Source: Candidatus Baltobacteraceae bacterium (lineage in GTDB: Bacteria > Vulcanimicrobiota > Vulcanimicrobiia > Vulcanimicrobiales > Vulcanimicrobiaceae). From it: DNA of 64,000 bases. Made by a program: the position numbers and the translations under genes. The notes under the pieces were generated by a model. It searched no databases. It worked only from the letters and a program-made list of their open reading frames with translations, and was not told the DNA's origin. The DNA lies in assembly GCA_035502855.1 (NCBI GenBank), contig DATJTX010000014.1, positions 20,440 to 84,439 on the forward strand, in the 5' to 3' direction. This document shows, piece by piece, positions 11,188 through 19,698 of the stretch. How positions within the stretch are numbered: position 1 is the stretch's first letter; every line of letters begins with the position of its first letter.

Positions 11188-11222
11188 GTTTGGTTCCTAC
11201 CTAACAATTTTTATTTTGCGGA

Positions 11223-12035
11223 TCAACGCTGACAGTTTCGACACCACCAGGTTCCGCGTTGCGCGAGCACCGTTCGAACGATCGGTTTTCCGCACCGCGG
11301 ACAAGGTTCCCCGAGTTTGCCGTAGACCGAGAGGACGTTTTGGAATCCCCCTCGGAGGCCCTCCGAATCCACGTAATCATCGACACTTGTTCCGCGCATT
11401 TCGGTTGCGCGGGTCAAAACGTCGCGAATCGCGTGATAAAGCCGATGGATCGCCGGCTTCGTCAACGCCTTGGATGGTCGCCCGGGACGGATCCCGGCCT
11501 CCCATAGCGCCTCGCACGCATAGATATTTCCGATGCCTGCGATGCGGTGCTGATCGAGAAGGGCGCTCTTGATCGGCGTCGTCCGCCCGATGAGCATACC
11601 GATAAAGCCCTGCGGTGTAAAGCCTGAGGAAAGCGGCTCGATGCCCAGGGCGGCGTCCCAGGGGTCGTCGGCTTCTACCAGGCGCATGCGGCCGAAGGTC
11701 CGCAGATCGGCAAAACTCAGCCGCGTTCCATCCGTATAATGAAGCACCACGTGGGTGCCGGGATAGTCGGGTTCACCCCGGCGTTGCACGACCAGACGGC
11801 CGGTCATCCGCAGGCTGGTTACGAGCCGTCGACCGGATCGCAACTCCATCACCACGTATTTGCCGCGCCGGCCGACGCGCTCGATGCGCTCGCCGCGAAG
11901 TGCCGCGGCGAAATCGATGCCCGGCGGCGCGACCGCCATTTTGGGCAACGCAATCTTTACGGATTTGATCGTCTTGCCCGCGACCGTGTGAGCCAGGCCG
12001 CGGGCGATCGTTTCGACCTCAGGTAATTCGGGCAC
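11223..12035 (-). CDS. mutM: Formamidopyrimidine-DNA glycosylase
   Basis: 270 residues, the usual length. It excises oxidised purines such as 8-oxoguanine and nicks the abasic site. The N-terminus MPELPEVETIARGL gives the catalytic Pro2 and Glu3 after Met removal. The conserved Lys region RRGKYVVMEL follows, then the helix-two-turn-helix (GIGNIYACEALWEAGI) and a C-terminal zinc finger with two CxxC pairs (CPRCGKP and WWCRNCQR). Start at ATG 12035. It is in a minus-strand run of repair and replication genes after polA. Confidence 0.96.
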   Translation of the reverse strand: MPELPEVETIARGLAHTVAGKTIKSVKIALPKMAVAPPGIDFAAALRGERIERVGRRGKYVVMELRSGRRLVTSLRMTGRLVVQRRGEPDYPGTHVVLHYTDGTRLSFADLRTFGRMRLVEADDPWDAALGIEPLSSGFTPQGFIGMLIGRTTPIKSALLDQHRIAGIGNIYACEALWEAGIRPGRPSKALTKPAIHRLYHAIRDVLTRATEMRGTSVDDYVDSEGLRGGFQNVLSVYGKLGEPCPRCGKPIVRTVLAQRGTWWCRNCQR

Positions 12036-12045
12036 GCAGCCCTTT

Positions 12046-12429
12046 TTACAAGCCCGCCGCCCGCGTAACCTCGATGAACTTCGATTGGCCGGGGATCGGG
12101 GTGACCTGCGCTTGGTACTCGGCAGGCGAATCGCCGAAGGCGGTCAGCGTATGAAGATTCGGGGCAAGATGTGCGAAGCAGAAATTCCCGTCAGGCGCCA
12201 CGCTGGTCGTTACGACTTCCGTCGCAGAACGCGCAACGATGATGTTTTCCGGAATCGCCGGTTTGAGTTCGAGCGCGACGATTTGCTTCGCCGGTGCGTC
12301 GACGCGGCCGCACACTTCGCCCGGCACAGCAAGCTGATTAGGCGGATTGTTGGTCACAGCGAACGCACAGATTGGTGCCGCTACGAGCGCCGTTCCCAGC
12401 GCGATCGCGGATAGAAATGAGCGTTTCAT
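12046..12429 (-). CDS. Small secreted protein of unknown function
   Basis: 127 residues with a clear signal peptide (MKRSFLSAIALGTALVAAPI, then CAFA). The mature part has the rhythm of a small beta-sandwich, with VCGRVDAPAKQIVALELKP and a DGNFCFAHLAPNLHTLTAF stretch that resembles carboxypeptidase-regulatory-like or Cna-B-type domains. I do not recognise a specific family. Two Cys (GEVCGR and NFCFAH) could form a disulfide. It sits between the DUF192 gene (5-base gap) and mutM (10-base gap), so it is probably co-transcribed with them. Confidence 0.65.
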   Translation of the reverse strand: MKRSFLSAIALGTALVAAPICAFAVTNNPPNQLAVPGEVCGRVDAPAKQIVALELKPAIPENIIVARSATEVVTTSVAPDGNFCFAHLAPNLHTLTAFGDSPAEYQAQVTPIPGQSKFIEVTRAAGL

Positions 12430-12434
12430 GCTCT

Positions 12435-12872
12435 CTATAACGCGATTACGTCGCGAAGAGTGACACCCGGGGCAATCCCATCCTTACGAGCCTCTCCCGC
12501 GGGCAATTCGATCACGAATCTTCCGGCACCCGACCGGCGCGGAATCGCGTCGTCCGGTGTCGTTTCGGGCACGACCGGGACGTCGGCTGCGATGCTGCGC
12601 ACCGTTCCGTCACTTGCAACGAAAACCATATCCAACGGCACGAGCGTGTTTTTCATCCAAAACTCGAGCTGTTCGTCCGAATCGAAGACGAAGAGCATGC
12701 CGGTGTGCGCCGGCAGCCGTGTCACGCTCATCAGCCCGATCTCGCGCTCGTTCTCGGTCTTCGCCACTTGCAACGTCAGCGTCGCGCGCGGCGCATGCAC
12801 GACGATCGTCGGCAAGTGTTGCGGGGCCGGCGTCGCAGCCGCGATCAGTACGGCCAGGATCGGTGCGATCAA
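12435..12872 (-). CDS. DUF192 family secreted protein
   Basis: 145 residues with an N-terminal signal sequence (MIAPILAVLIAAATPAPQ). The DUF192 signature is clear: ENEREIGLMSVTRLPAHTGM, FWMKNTLVPLDMVFV, and a C-terminal RFVIELPAGEA stretch. The biochemical role of DUF192 proteins is not settled; many are exported. The start is TTG at 12872, which overlaps the TGA of polA as TTGA, so it is translationally coupled to polA. Confidence 0.85.
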   Translation of the reverse strand: MIAPILAVLIAAATPAPQHLPTIVVHAPRATLTLQVAKTENEREIGLMSVTRLPAHTGMLFVFDSDEQLEFWMKNTLVPLDMVFVASDGTVRSIAADVPVVPETTPDDAIPRRSGAGRFVIELPAGEARKDGIAPGVTLRDVIAL

Positions 12873-15496
12873 CTCTCCTCCTTCAACATTTCGACGTCGT
12901 ACCAGTTGCGGCCCGACTTGACCGTCACTTCCAGCGGAACCGAAAGCGTCAGCGCCTCTTCCATCTCGCGGCGCACCAAGTTGGCCAATTCGTGGAGCGC
13001 GTCGCGGTGTACTTCGAAGATCAACTCGTCGTGAATTTGCAAGAGCATCGTCGCGTCGATCCCGGCCGCGCGCATCGCACGATCGGTCTTCACCATCGCG
13101 AGCTTCATCAAATCCGCCGCGCTGCCTTGCAGCGGCGCATTCGTTGCCTCGCGTTCGGCCGCCGAACGCAACATGTAATTACTCGAGCTCAGCGCCGGCA
13201 TGTAACGGCGCCGGCCCAAGATCGTACTCACGTAACCGAGCTCTCGCGCTTCCTCCAGCGTCCGGTCGATGTACGCTCGTACCGACGGGAAGCGCGCGAA
13301 GTAAGCCTCGGTGATTTCGCGCGCTTGCGCACGCGGGATCTCGAGCCGCTGCGCGAGGCCGAAGTCCGACATGCCGTAGAGCAATCCGAAGTTGACACTT
13401 TTGGCCATGCGCCGCTGGTTGCCGTCGACCGTTGCTCCGCTTCCGACCTCGAAGATCTGGCGGGCGGTGAAATCGTGAATGTCTTGACCCTCTTCGAAAG
13501 CCGAACGCATCGCTTCGTCGCCCGAAAGATGGGCCATCAGCCGCAGTTCGATCTGGCTGTAGTCGGCGGCAAGCAGCGCGTATTCATCGCTCTTGGCGAC
13601 GAACGACTTACGAATCCGGCGCCCGAGGTCGCCGCGCACCGGAATGTTCTGTAAGTTCGGATTGGTCGAGGAGAGGCGGCCGGTCGCGGTGGCCGTCTGA
13701 TTGAAGACGGTGTGCAAACGGCCGTCGCGCGGATCGAGCAGCTGTGGGATCACGTCGACGTACGTATTCTTCAGTTTGGTAACCTCGCGCCACTCGAGCA
13801 CGAGCGCGCAGATCGGATACTCGCGTGCCAGACCTTGCAGCACCTCAACGCCGGTTGCCCAACCGGTCTTGGTTCTTTTGCCGCCGGGAATCTGCAACCG
13901 TCCGAAGAGGACGTTGCCCAGCTGCTGGGGCGAGCCGATGTTGAACTCTTCACCGGCGAAATCCCAGATCTGCCGCTGCAATCGCGACGCGGCAGCGTCG
14001 ACTTCCTCGCCGATCACCTGCAGTTCCGACGGATCGATCGCCACGCCGGCGGCTTCCATGCGCGCGAGCAGCGGCGCGAGCGGAACTTCGACCTCCTCGT
14101 AGACGCGCATCTGGGCGCGTTCTTCGAGGATGGGCCGCATGATCTCGAGCACTTGCAGGGTTGCGTCGGCGTGTGCGGCCGCATCCTCGTCGGGCGCTGC
14201 CTCCAAGTGCTCCGCCGCAGCCTCCAGGATCGAAGAGAAGGTGCGCGACGGATTGAGCAGATGCGCCGCGAGCATCGCGTCGTCGACGAAATCGCCGAAC
14301 TCGACGCGGGCTGCGCGTAAGGCATGGCTCACGCGTTTCGCGTCGTAGGCCGCAACGCGCTGCGCGTTCTCGAGCGCGTGCGCGAGCGCCGCGCGAACCG
14401 GCTCGTGCGCGAGCGCGCCCGCGCCGAAGGCGATTCCGGTGCCGCGTGAGCCGCTGACGCCGAACGCGTCTTCACGCACCGCGAGCGCGAGGCAATCCGA
14501 ACCCGCGAGCGCGCGCAACTCCTCGGCCAACCGGGTGAATTCGGGCGGATCGACCGACGCGACGTACGTACGATACGTCCCTTGAATCTTCGCATCGCCG
14601 GCGAAGAGCGGCAGCCCGTCGACGGGCGCCTTGAGGCGCGCGAGCAGCGTCTTGAATTCGAGCTGCGCGTAGAGAGGATAGAGCGCGGCATCGCTGGGCT
14701 TCTCGTAGCCGCGTTCCCAGTCGATGGTCAGCGGCAGATCGCGCCGGACGATCGACACGTCGCGGCACACGCGGGCTTGCTCGCCGTATTCCCGCACGAG
14801 CTTTTCCAGCTTCGGGCTGCCCGCCAGCGCGGGATCCGCCACCAGCGCATCGAGCGACCCCGCCGCCTTGATCAATTTGATGGCAGTCTTTTCGCCGACG
14901 CCGGGGATCCCGGGAAGATTGTCCGACGGATCGCCTTTGAGCCCGCGATAATCCGGTAATTGATTCGGGTTTAGCTCGAAGCGCTCGTAGACCGCGGGAG
15001 GATCGTAGCGGCCCAGATCGGTGATCCCGCGACGCGTCGTGAGTACGGTCGTGCGTTCGGCCACGATCTGCAGCAAATCGAGATCGCCGGTGACAACGAG
15101 CGTCTCCTCACCGGCCTCTTCCGCCTTGCGCGCCAGCGTTGCGATCACGTCGTCGGCTTCCTGGCCCTCGATCTCGACGATCGGAATGTGATGCACGGCA
15201 AGCACGTCGCGGACGAGCGCGAACTGGCTGCGCAGATCGTCGGGCATCGCGTCGCGGTGCGCTTTATACTCCGCGTAGAGCTGCACGCGTCCGGCCGGCA
15301 TGCCCTTGTCGAACGCGGCAATCACATGCGTGGGCTTCTCGTCGTTGATGAGTTTGTTCAGCATCATCGTGAAGCCATAGACCGCGTTGATCGGTACGCC
15401 TTTCACCGTGGTCAGCGGCGGCAGCGCGAAGAACGCACGGTACACCAGCCCGTACGTGTCGAGGAGCATCAAACGATTGGGCCGTTTCTTTGCCAT
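12869..15496 (-). CDS. polA: DNA polymerase I
   Basis: 875 residues. Residues 1 to about 290 form the 5'-nuclease domain (LMLLDTYGLVYRAFFALP, EGQEADDVIATLA, GDLDLLQIV, GVGEKTAIKLI). Residues about 310-460 have the 3'-5' exonuclease fold, but motif I reads CLALAVREDAF instead of a D-x-E motif, so proofreading is probably lost, as in several other bacterial PolA proteins. The polymerase domain has motif A DYSQIELRLMAHLSGDEAM, motif B RRMAKSVNFGLLYGMS and motif C LLQIHDELIFEV. It fills repair gaps and removes RNA primers. ATG start at 15496, 7 bases after the end of the secreted A2M-like gene. Confidence 0.96.
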   Translation of the reverse strand: MAKKRPNRLMLLDTYGLVYRAFFALPPLTTVKGVPINAVYGFTMMLNKLINDEKPTHVIAAFDKGMPAGRVQLYAEYKAHRDAMPDDLRSQFALVRDVLAVHHIPIVEIEGQEADDVIATLARKAEEAGEETLVVTGDLDLLQIVAERTTVLTTRRGITDLGRYDPPAVYERFELNPNQLPDYRGLKGDPSDNLPGIPGVGEKTAIKLIKAAGSLDALVADPALAGSPKLEKLVREYGEQARVCRDVSIVRRDLPLTIDWERGYEKPSDAALYPLYAQLEFKTLLARLKAPVDGLPLFAGDAKIQGTYRTYVASVDPPEFTRLAEELRALAGSDCLALAVREDAFGVSGSRGTGIAFGAGALAHEPVRAALAHALENAQRVAAYDAKRVSHALRAARVEFGDFVDDAMLAAHLLNPSRTFSSILEAAAEHLEAAPDEDAAAHADATLQVLEIMRPILEERAQMRVYEEVEVPLAPLLARMEAAGVAIDPSELQVIGEEVDAAASRLQRQIWDFAGEEFNIGSPQQLGNVLFGRLQIPGGKRTKTGWATGVEVLQGLAREYPICALVLEWREVTKLKNTYVDVIPQLLDPRDGRLHTVFNQTATATGRLSSTNPNLQNIPVRGDLGRRIRKSFVAKSDEYALLAADYSQIELRLMAHLSGDEAMRSAFEEGQDIHDFTARQIFEVGSGATVDGNQRRMAKSVNFGLLYGMSDFGLAQRLEIPRAQAREITEAYFARFPSVRAYIDRTLEEARELGYVSTILGRRRYMPALSSSNYMLRSAAEREATNAPLQGSAADLMKLAMVKTDRAMRAAGIDATMLLQIHDELIFEVHRDALHELANLVRREMEEALTLSVPLEVTVKSGRNWYDVEMLKEES

Positions 15497-15503
15497 CAGT
15501 GGT

Positions 15504-17861
15504 TTACTGAACGGTAATCGGCGAGGACGCCGCGATCACCCGCCCGTCGTCGTCGATGCGCAGGATCGAGAGCGTATAACGGCCCTTGGCAGCCGGCAGC
15601 ACGATTGCGATCGGCGATCCGTCGCCGCGCTGCACGTTCCACCACACGGCCTGCGTGTCGGCTTGCTCGAGCGAGAGATTTTGCGGCTGGGTGGAACGGC
15701 GCTCGAATCCGATGACCTGCGCGTGCTCGCCGGTCGAATCGACCCAGGGATGCCAGGTGCGCCCTTCCGGCGCACTTACTTGCGTCGCCGCCAGTCCCAC
15801 CGCGAGCAGCGCCGGTACCGACTCGAAGAGTGCACCGCCCGACGGTGCGCCGCGGCTGATCCGCACGATCGTCGTTCCCGCTCCGGGCATCGCACCGTTC
15901 AGCGTCACGCTGGCGGATGCGCCGGGAAGAAATTGCGCGTCCGCCATGCCGACGCTCGCGGCGATCGGCCGGCCGGGAGCATCGAGATCGAGCGGTACGC
16001 TGCTCCACGCAATCGCGCCGTCGTGCACGAGAACGGCGCCGACGCGCAGATCTCCGGCTGCATCGGTAATGCGCATCGTCGCCGACGCCTCACCGTCGTG
16101 CACCGGCGCAACGACCGTTTGTGCTCCCATCGCGCTCTCGATCGTCAGCAGAGCGTCACCTTGCGCGCCGTCGAGATGAGCGGTGACACGTGCGTCCTCT
16201 CCGGCGCGGTAGACGCTGCGATCGAGGGTTATGCGGACGTTTGAACTTCCGGTGAGGCTCGTATCTTGCGTTGCCTGCGGCACGATGTCGACCTGGCCGG
16301 CGTCCATGGCCGTGCCCCTCTCCCCGTCGATCGTCGCGAAAACGAAATTGGTGCCGAGTGAGGGCGCCGTGAACGTACCGTGCGCGTGCCCGTCGCGATC
16401 GAGAGTGAGGACTTGCTCTTGCGTCGAGGGGCCGTGCTGCAATTGCAGCGTCACGCGCGCGCCGGCGAGCGGAGCGCCGCTGACGACGTCGTTGCCGAAT
16501 ACATCGAAGTTCACCGGCGTACCGAGCGTTTGCTGGTCGCGATCGAGTTGCAACCGCACCGTGTCGCGCCCTGTCGGCACGAGGATGCGCGTGACGGCGC
16601 TCGCACCGCCCGCGTCGACGCGAACGCCGTAGGTCGAGGCGAGACCATCGGTCGGATGGGGGATCATCACGGTCGCGTGACCCTGCGCATCGGTCGTGAC
16701 GGTTTGGTTGAGCCATGCCGAGGTACCCCACGGCGTGAACTCCGGTGAGTAATCGACGTACACGTGCGGCGAACGCACGATCGCGACGTGGACGCGAACC
16801 CCGCCGCGGGATGACGTGATTGCGACCGGAACGTCGACAGAGGGATCGCACGGGCCGGCGCATCCGCTGCTGACCTCGAGCGAAAGCCCGTCGGCATCGG
16901 CATCCACGTGCACCGCCGCACCGCCGACGCCGCCATCGATTTGCGCGAGTACCGCATAGTCACCCGCGCTCGCGGTCGATGGAATCGGAATATCTGCGGT
17001 GAAGGCGCCCGCCGCATCGACCGGTGCATCGGCTTGCGCGATCAGCGTGCCGCCCAAGCGCATCGTGATCGTCGCGTTTCCGGAGGCAGGCTTGAGGATC
17101 GCGCCCGCTCGCGTGCGCGCAAATCCGGCAACTCGAACCGTTCCGCCGGCATGCACCACCGCCGTGTCGGTGCGCACGCCGACGATCGTGCGCGGCAGCG
17201 GTGCTTGCGGAAGAAAACTTGCGAAGGCGAAGCTGTCGCCCCACTGCGCGAGCGCAAAGACGGGCCGCGGCGAACGATTCCAGCGCACGATGCCGGCACC
17301 GTCGGTGTAACGCGTCACGAAGTTGTTCTCCACGACGAACGCCACGCGCATGTGAGGCAGCGCGTGCCCCGTTCCAAGATCGGTCGCGTAGAGGAGCAAC
17401 TCGCCCGGTGTTTCCTTCGTCACCAGGCCGACGCGGGTGCGATTGATCCACACCTGTTCGCCGACGTCGCCGCGCCGCGCTTCGACGACGAAGAATCCTT
17501 GGCGCGAACCGAGCCGCACGTCGACCTCGCTCGATTGGAATTGATACCCGCCCGGCGGCGTAAAACTAAAGGCGACGACGGGGCGGCGTCCCCGCGTGTC
17601 GATCGCGCGCGGCCGCGCGTTCGATCCGGCCGTCAGCACATCGGCCGGATCGACTTGGTAGACCGCAAACTGCACCGGCGCGCTGGAATACGTGTCGAGC
17701 CGTACCGTCGTCGCTTGCCACGGCACGTTCGAGTCGCTCGCAAAGAGAGCAAAGTAGGCGTCGAGTTTATGGAGATCGACGATGGGGCGAGCAGCGGCGG
17801 CCGGAGCTGCAAGCAACACAAGCGCCAGCAACACTGCCAGAATCGTTCGGATTGTCGGCAC
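15504..17861 (-). CDS. Secreted alpha-2-macroglobulin-like protein (no thioester)
   Basis: About 785 residues from the GTG at 17861, which gives a compact signal peptide (VPTIRTILAVLLALVLLAAP, AAA-A cleavage). An ATG at 17927 would add 22 residues. The open frame continues to 18305, but that part overlaps plus-strand genes and has no domain. The mature protein resembles the N-terminal MG1-MG2 region of bacterial alpha-2-macroglobulins, with LGSRQGFFVVEARRG, NRTRVGLVTKETPGELLLY and DLGTGHALPHMRVAF, followed by more Ig-like repeats. No CxEQ thioester and no C-terminal A2M receptor region are seen, so it is a partial or divergent family member. Periplasmic location is inferred. Substrate unknown. 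Confidence 0.7.
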   Translation of the reverse strand: MPTIRTILAVLLALVLLAAPAAAARPIVDLHKLDAYFALFASDSNVPWQATTVRLDTYSSAPVQFAVYQVDPADVLTAGSNARPRAIDTRGRRPVVAFSFTPPGGYQFQSSEVDVRLGSRQGFFVVEARRGDVGEQVWINRTRVGLVTKETPGELLLYATDLGTGHALPHMRVAFVVENNFVTRYTDGAGIVRWNRSPRPVFALAQWGDSFAFASFLPQAPLPRTIVGVRTDTAVVHAGGTVRVAGFARTRAGAILKPASGNATITMRLGGTLIAQADAPVDAAGAFTADIPIPSTASAGDYAVLAQIDGGVGGAAVHVDADADGLSLEVSSGCAGPCDPSVDVPVAITSSRGGVRVHVAIVRSPHVYVDYSPEFTPWGTSAWLNQTVTTDAQGHATVMIPHPTDGLASTYGVRVDAGGASAVTRILVPTGRDTVRLQLDRDQQTLGTPVNFDVFGNDVVSGAPLAGARVTLQLQHGPSTQEQVLTLDRDGHAHGTFTAPSLGTNFVFATIDGERGTAMDAGQVDIVPQATQDTSLTGSSNVRITLDRSVYRAGEDARVTAHLDGAQGDALLTIESAMGAQTVVAPVHDGEASATMRITDAAGDLRVGAVLVHDGAIAWSSVPLDLDAPGRPIAASVGMADAQFLPGASASVTLNGAMPGAGTTIVRISRGAPSGGALFESVPALLAVGLAATQVSAPEGRTWHPWVDSTGEHAQVIGFERRSTQPQNLSLEQADTQAVWWNVQRGDGSPIAIVLPAAKGRYTLSILRIDDDGRVIAASSPITVQ

Positions 17862-17939
17862 GACGCTTCGGGATTTCGCGGCCGCCCAGGAACGGTCCCC
17901 GGGCAGGTCGTGCCGCGGGCTCCGCATAAAGCGGAGGGC

Positions 17940-18107
17940 GTGAACGAGCCCGACCCCGCTGGGAACTCCCTCTCGACGCGTTGCCGTTATTGCGGGTGTG
18001 ATGAATCGACCAGAAAGCCGGCGGATCCCGCCGAGCGCCGCCACCTGCAAGTCATCGTCGCGTGCGGTTCTTGCGGGCGCCAATTCACCGTTCTCTCCGC
18101 GAACTGA
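17940..18107 (+). CDS. Small zinc-ribbon protein, 55 residues
   Basis: GTG start at 17940 preceded by GCGGAGGGC. The product starts MNEPDPAGNSLSTRC and carries two CxxC pairs, CRYCGCDES and ACGSCGRQF, spaced by about 25 residues, which is a zinc-ribbon arrangement. The stop (18105-18107) is one base before the ATG of the next gene, so the two are probably coupled. It is divergent from the A2M-like gene. The SD-to-start spacing is short, so the exact start is uncertain. Function unknown; a nucleic-acid or protein-binding role is only a guess from the fold. Confidence 0.6.
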   Translation: MNEPDPAGNSLSTRCRYCGCDESTRKPADPAERRHLQVIVACGSCGRQFTVLSAN

Positions 18108-18108
18108 T

Positions 18109-18621
18109 ATGCGCGCTGCGATCCTCGCGCTTGCGCTCGGCGCTGCATTTGTGCTTCCCGCCGCCGCGGCGACGACGCACCCGAAATCGACGCCGACCGC
18201 GAAAGCCCTCGTCCCGCATGCAACGCTTCCCAACGTTCCGCTGCACGCGGAATTTACGGTCGAAGTCAATGCGAAGGGACAAGTCGTGCGCGTACGAACC
18301 GCCAAGGGAACCGGCGGCCGCTATCCGTTTTTCAACGCGCAAGTCTACGGAAACGTGCTCCAGATGTGGATTCGCCATCCCGACGGGAGCGCCGAGGTGG
18401 GCATCTATCGCGTGACCTACGATTACGATCCGAAGACGGGGAAAGTGCGGCGCGGCATTGCACTGGTACGAGCCGGCGGCAACTGGGGCAACGATAAAGG
18501 CGCCGCCACGATGATGATGGAGACGGCCGACCGCGAAGCCCACGAAGGCATGAAGGACCAGGGGAAGAGTTTGCCGCCGCTCAACGCGATCATTGACTCG
18601 ACGCCGTCGCCGCACCCATAG
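18109..18621 (+). CDS. Small secreted protein of unknown function
   Basis: 170 residues from the ATG at 18109, which begins a good signal peptide (MRAAILALALGAAFVLPAAA). The frame is open further upstream but that part lies over the zinc-ribbon gene and is not protein-like. The mature region contains HAEFTVEVNAKGQVVRV, YPFFNAQVYGNVLQMWIRHP and YRVTYDYDPKTGKVRRGIAL, suggesting a single beta-rich domain. I do not recognise the family. It lies in a compact plus-strand run with two tiny Cys-containing proteins. Confidence 0.7.
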   Translation: MRAAILALALGAAFVLPAAAATTHPKSTPTAKALVPHATLPNVPLHAEFTVEVNAKGQVVRVRTAKGTGGRYPFFNAQVYGNVLQMWIRHPDGSAEVGIYRVTYDYDPKTGKVRRGIALVRAGGNWGNDKGAATMMMETADREAHEGMKDQGKSLPPLNAIIDSTPSPHP

Positions 18622-18805
18622 AGCGGCGCCGCTTCCCCGCGAGCTCTTTCTCGATCCGGTCATCGATCGGGAGCGCAGTTGTACCAGCAAGGACGCCTAC
18701 CCCAGCGAGGAGCACGCGCGCGCCGCCATGTTGATGAACGGCGTGTCGCTCTCGGTCTATCGCTGCAGGTACTGCGACATGTGGCATCTCACTAGCCGAA
18801 CATGA
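18593..18805 (+). CDS. Small Cys/His protein (putative zinc-binding), 70 residues
   Basis: The only start codon available before the conserved part is TTG at 18593, inside the end of the previous gene. The core is SCTSKDAYPSEEHARAAM followed by SVYRCRYCDMWHLTSR. This layout (Cys, an EEA-rich helix, then YRCxxCxxWHL) is typical of very small conserved bacterial proteins that probably bind one zinc. The stop codon overlaps the ATG of the FAH-family gene as ATGA, so it is likely co-translated with it. The N-terminus is Arg-rich. Function unknown. Confidence 0.6.
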   Translation: MTRRRRRTHRAAPLPRELFLDPVIDRERSCTSKDAYPSEEHARAAMLMNGVSLSVYRCRYCDMWHLTSRT

Positions 18806-19650
18806 AATTCGTCAGCTTCGTCACGCGCACCGGGACCCTCGCTCCGGGGCTGCTCGAGGGCGAGTCGATCCGCCGGATCGACGCGCCGTCGATGCGCGAG
18901 TACATCGCGCTGCCGGCCGAAAAACGCGCCGCCTCGCACACCGAAGACACGGTCGCCATACGCGACGCGCGCCTTGCAGCGCCGGTACAACCGCTTCGCA
19001 ACATCTTTTGCGTCGGCCGCAACTATCTCGAGCACGCCAAAGAGGGCGCCGCGATCTTCGGCAAAGAGGTCAAGCTTCCGGACGTTCCGACGTTCTTCAC
19101 CAAAGCAACGCCGACGACGATCGCCGCTCACGAACAGACGCTTGAGCTGGAAGCGAAGATTTCGAGCGAATACGATTTCGAAGCGGAGCTCGCGGTGATC
19201 ATCGGCGCCGAGTGTAAGGACGTGCATGAATCCGACGCGATGAGCGTGATCTTCGGGTACACGGCGTTCAACGACGTGACCGCGCGCGATCTCCAGCGCG
19301 CACATCTGCAATGGTTCAAAGGCAAGAGTCTCGACCATTGCTCGCCGTACGGGCCGTGGATCGTCTCGGCCGACGAAATCGGCGACCCTTCGACGCTCGA
19401 AATTCGCTTCCGGCTCAATGGCGTCGAGAAGCAGCACAGCAACACGTCGAAGATGATCTTTTCGATTCCGCGAGTGATTGCGGAACTCTCCAAGGGCATG
19501 ACGCTTCTGCCGGGCGACATCATCGCGACCGGCACGCCGGAAGGCGTCGGGTTCGCGCGCAAGCCTCCCGAGTTTCTCAAGAACGGCGACGTGATGGAAG
19601 TCGAAATCGAAAAGATCGGCATCCTTCGCAACACCGTTAGCATCGCCTAA
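18802..19650 (+). CDS. Fumarylacetoacetate hydrolase (FAH) family protein
   Basis: 282 residues. The FAH C-terminal domain is clear: NIFCVGRNYLEHAKE, TFFTKATPT, the metal-binding region YDFEAELAVIIG, FGYTAFNDVTARDLQ, SLDHCSPYGPWIV and GDIIATGTPEGVG. Members hydrolyse or decarboxylate acyl-pyruvate and related beta-diketo acids using Mg or Mn; the substrate here cannot be read from sequence. The start ATG overlaps the small Cys/His gene. A 48-base gap separates it from pntA. Confidence 0.9.
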   Translation: MKFVSFVTRTGTLAPGLLEGESIRRIDAPSMREYIALPAEKRAASHTEDTVAIRDARLAAPVQPLRNIFCVGRNYLEHAKEGAAIFGKEVKLPDVPTFFTKATPTTIAAHEQTLELEAKISSEYDFEAELAVIIGAECKDVHESDAMSVIFGYTAFNDVTARDLQRAHLQWFKGKSLDHCSPYGPWIVSADEIGDPSTLEIRFRLNGVEKQHSNTSKMIFSIPRVIAELSKGMTLLPGDIIATGTPEGVGFARKPPEFLKNGDVMEVEIEKIGILRNTVSIA

Positions 19651-19698
19651 CAACGCGAGCGCAGGGTTGCCTCAATCGGCGCGTGAAGGCTAGCCGCC

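Noticed and set aside
15504..18305. 933-residue version of the A2M-like protein
   Set aside because: The first about 148 residues overlap two plus-strand genes, have no signal or domain, and are followed by a proper signal peptide from GTG 17861.
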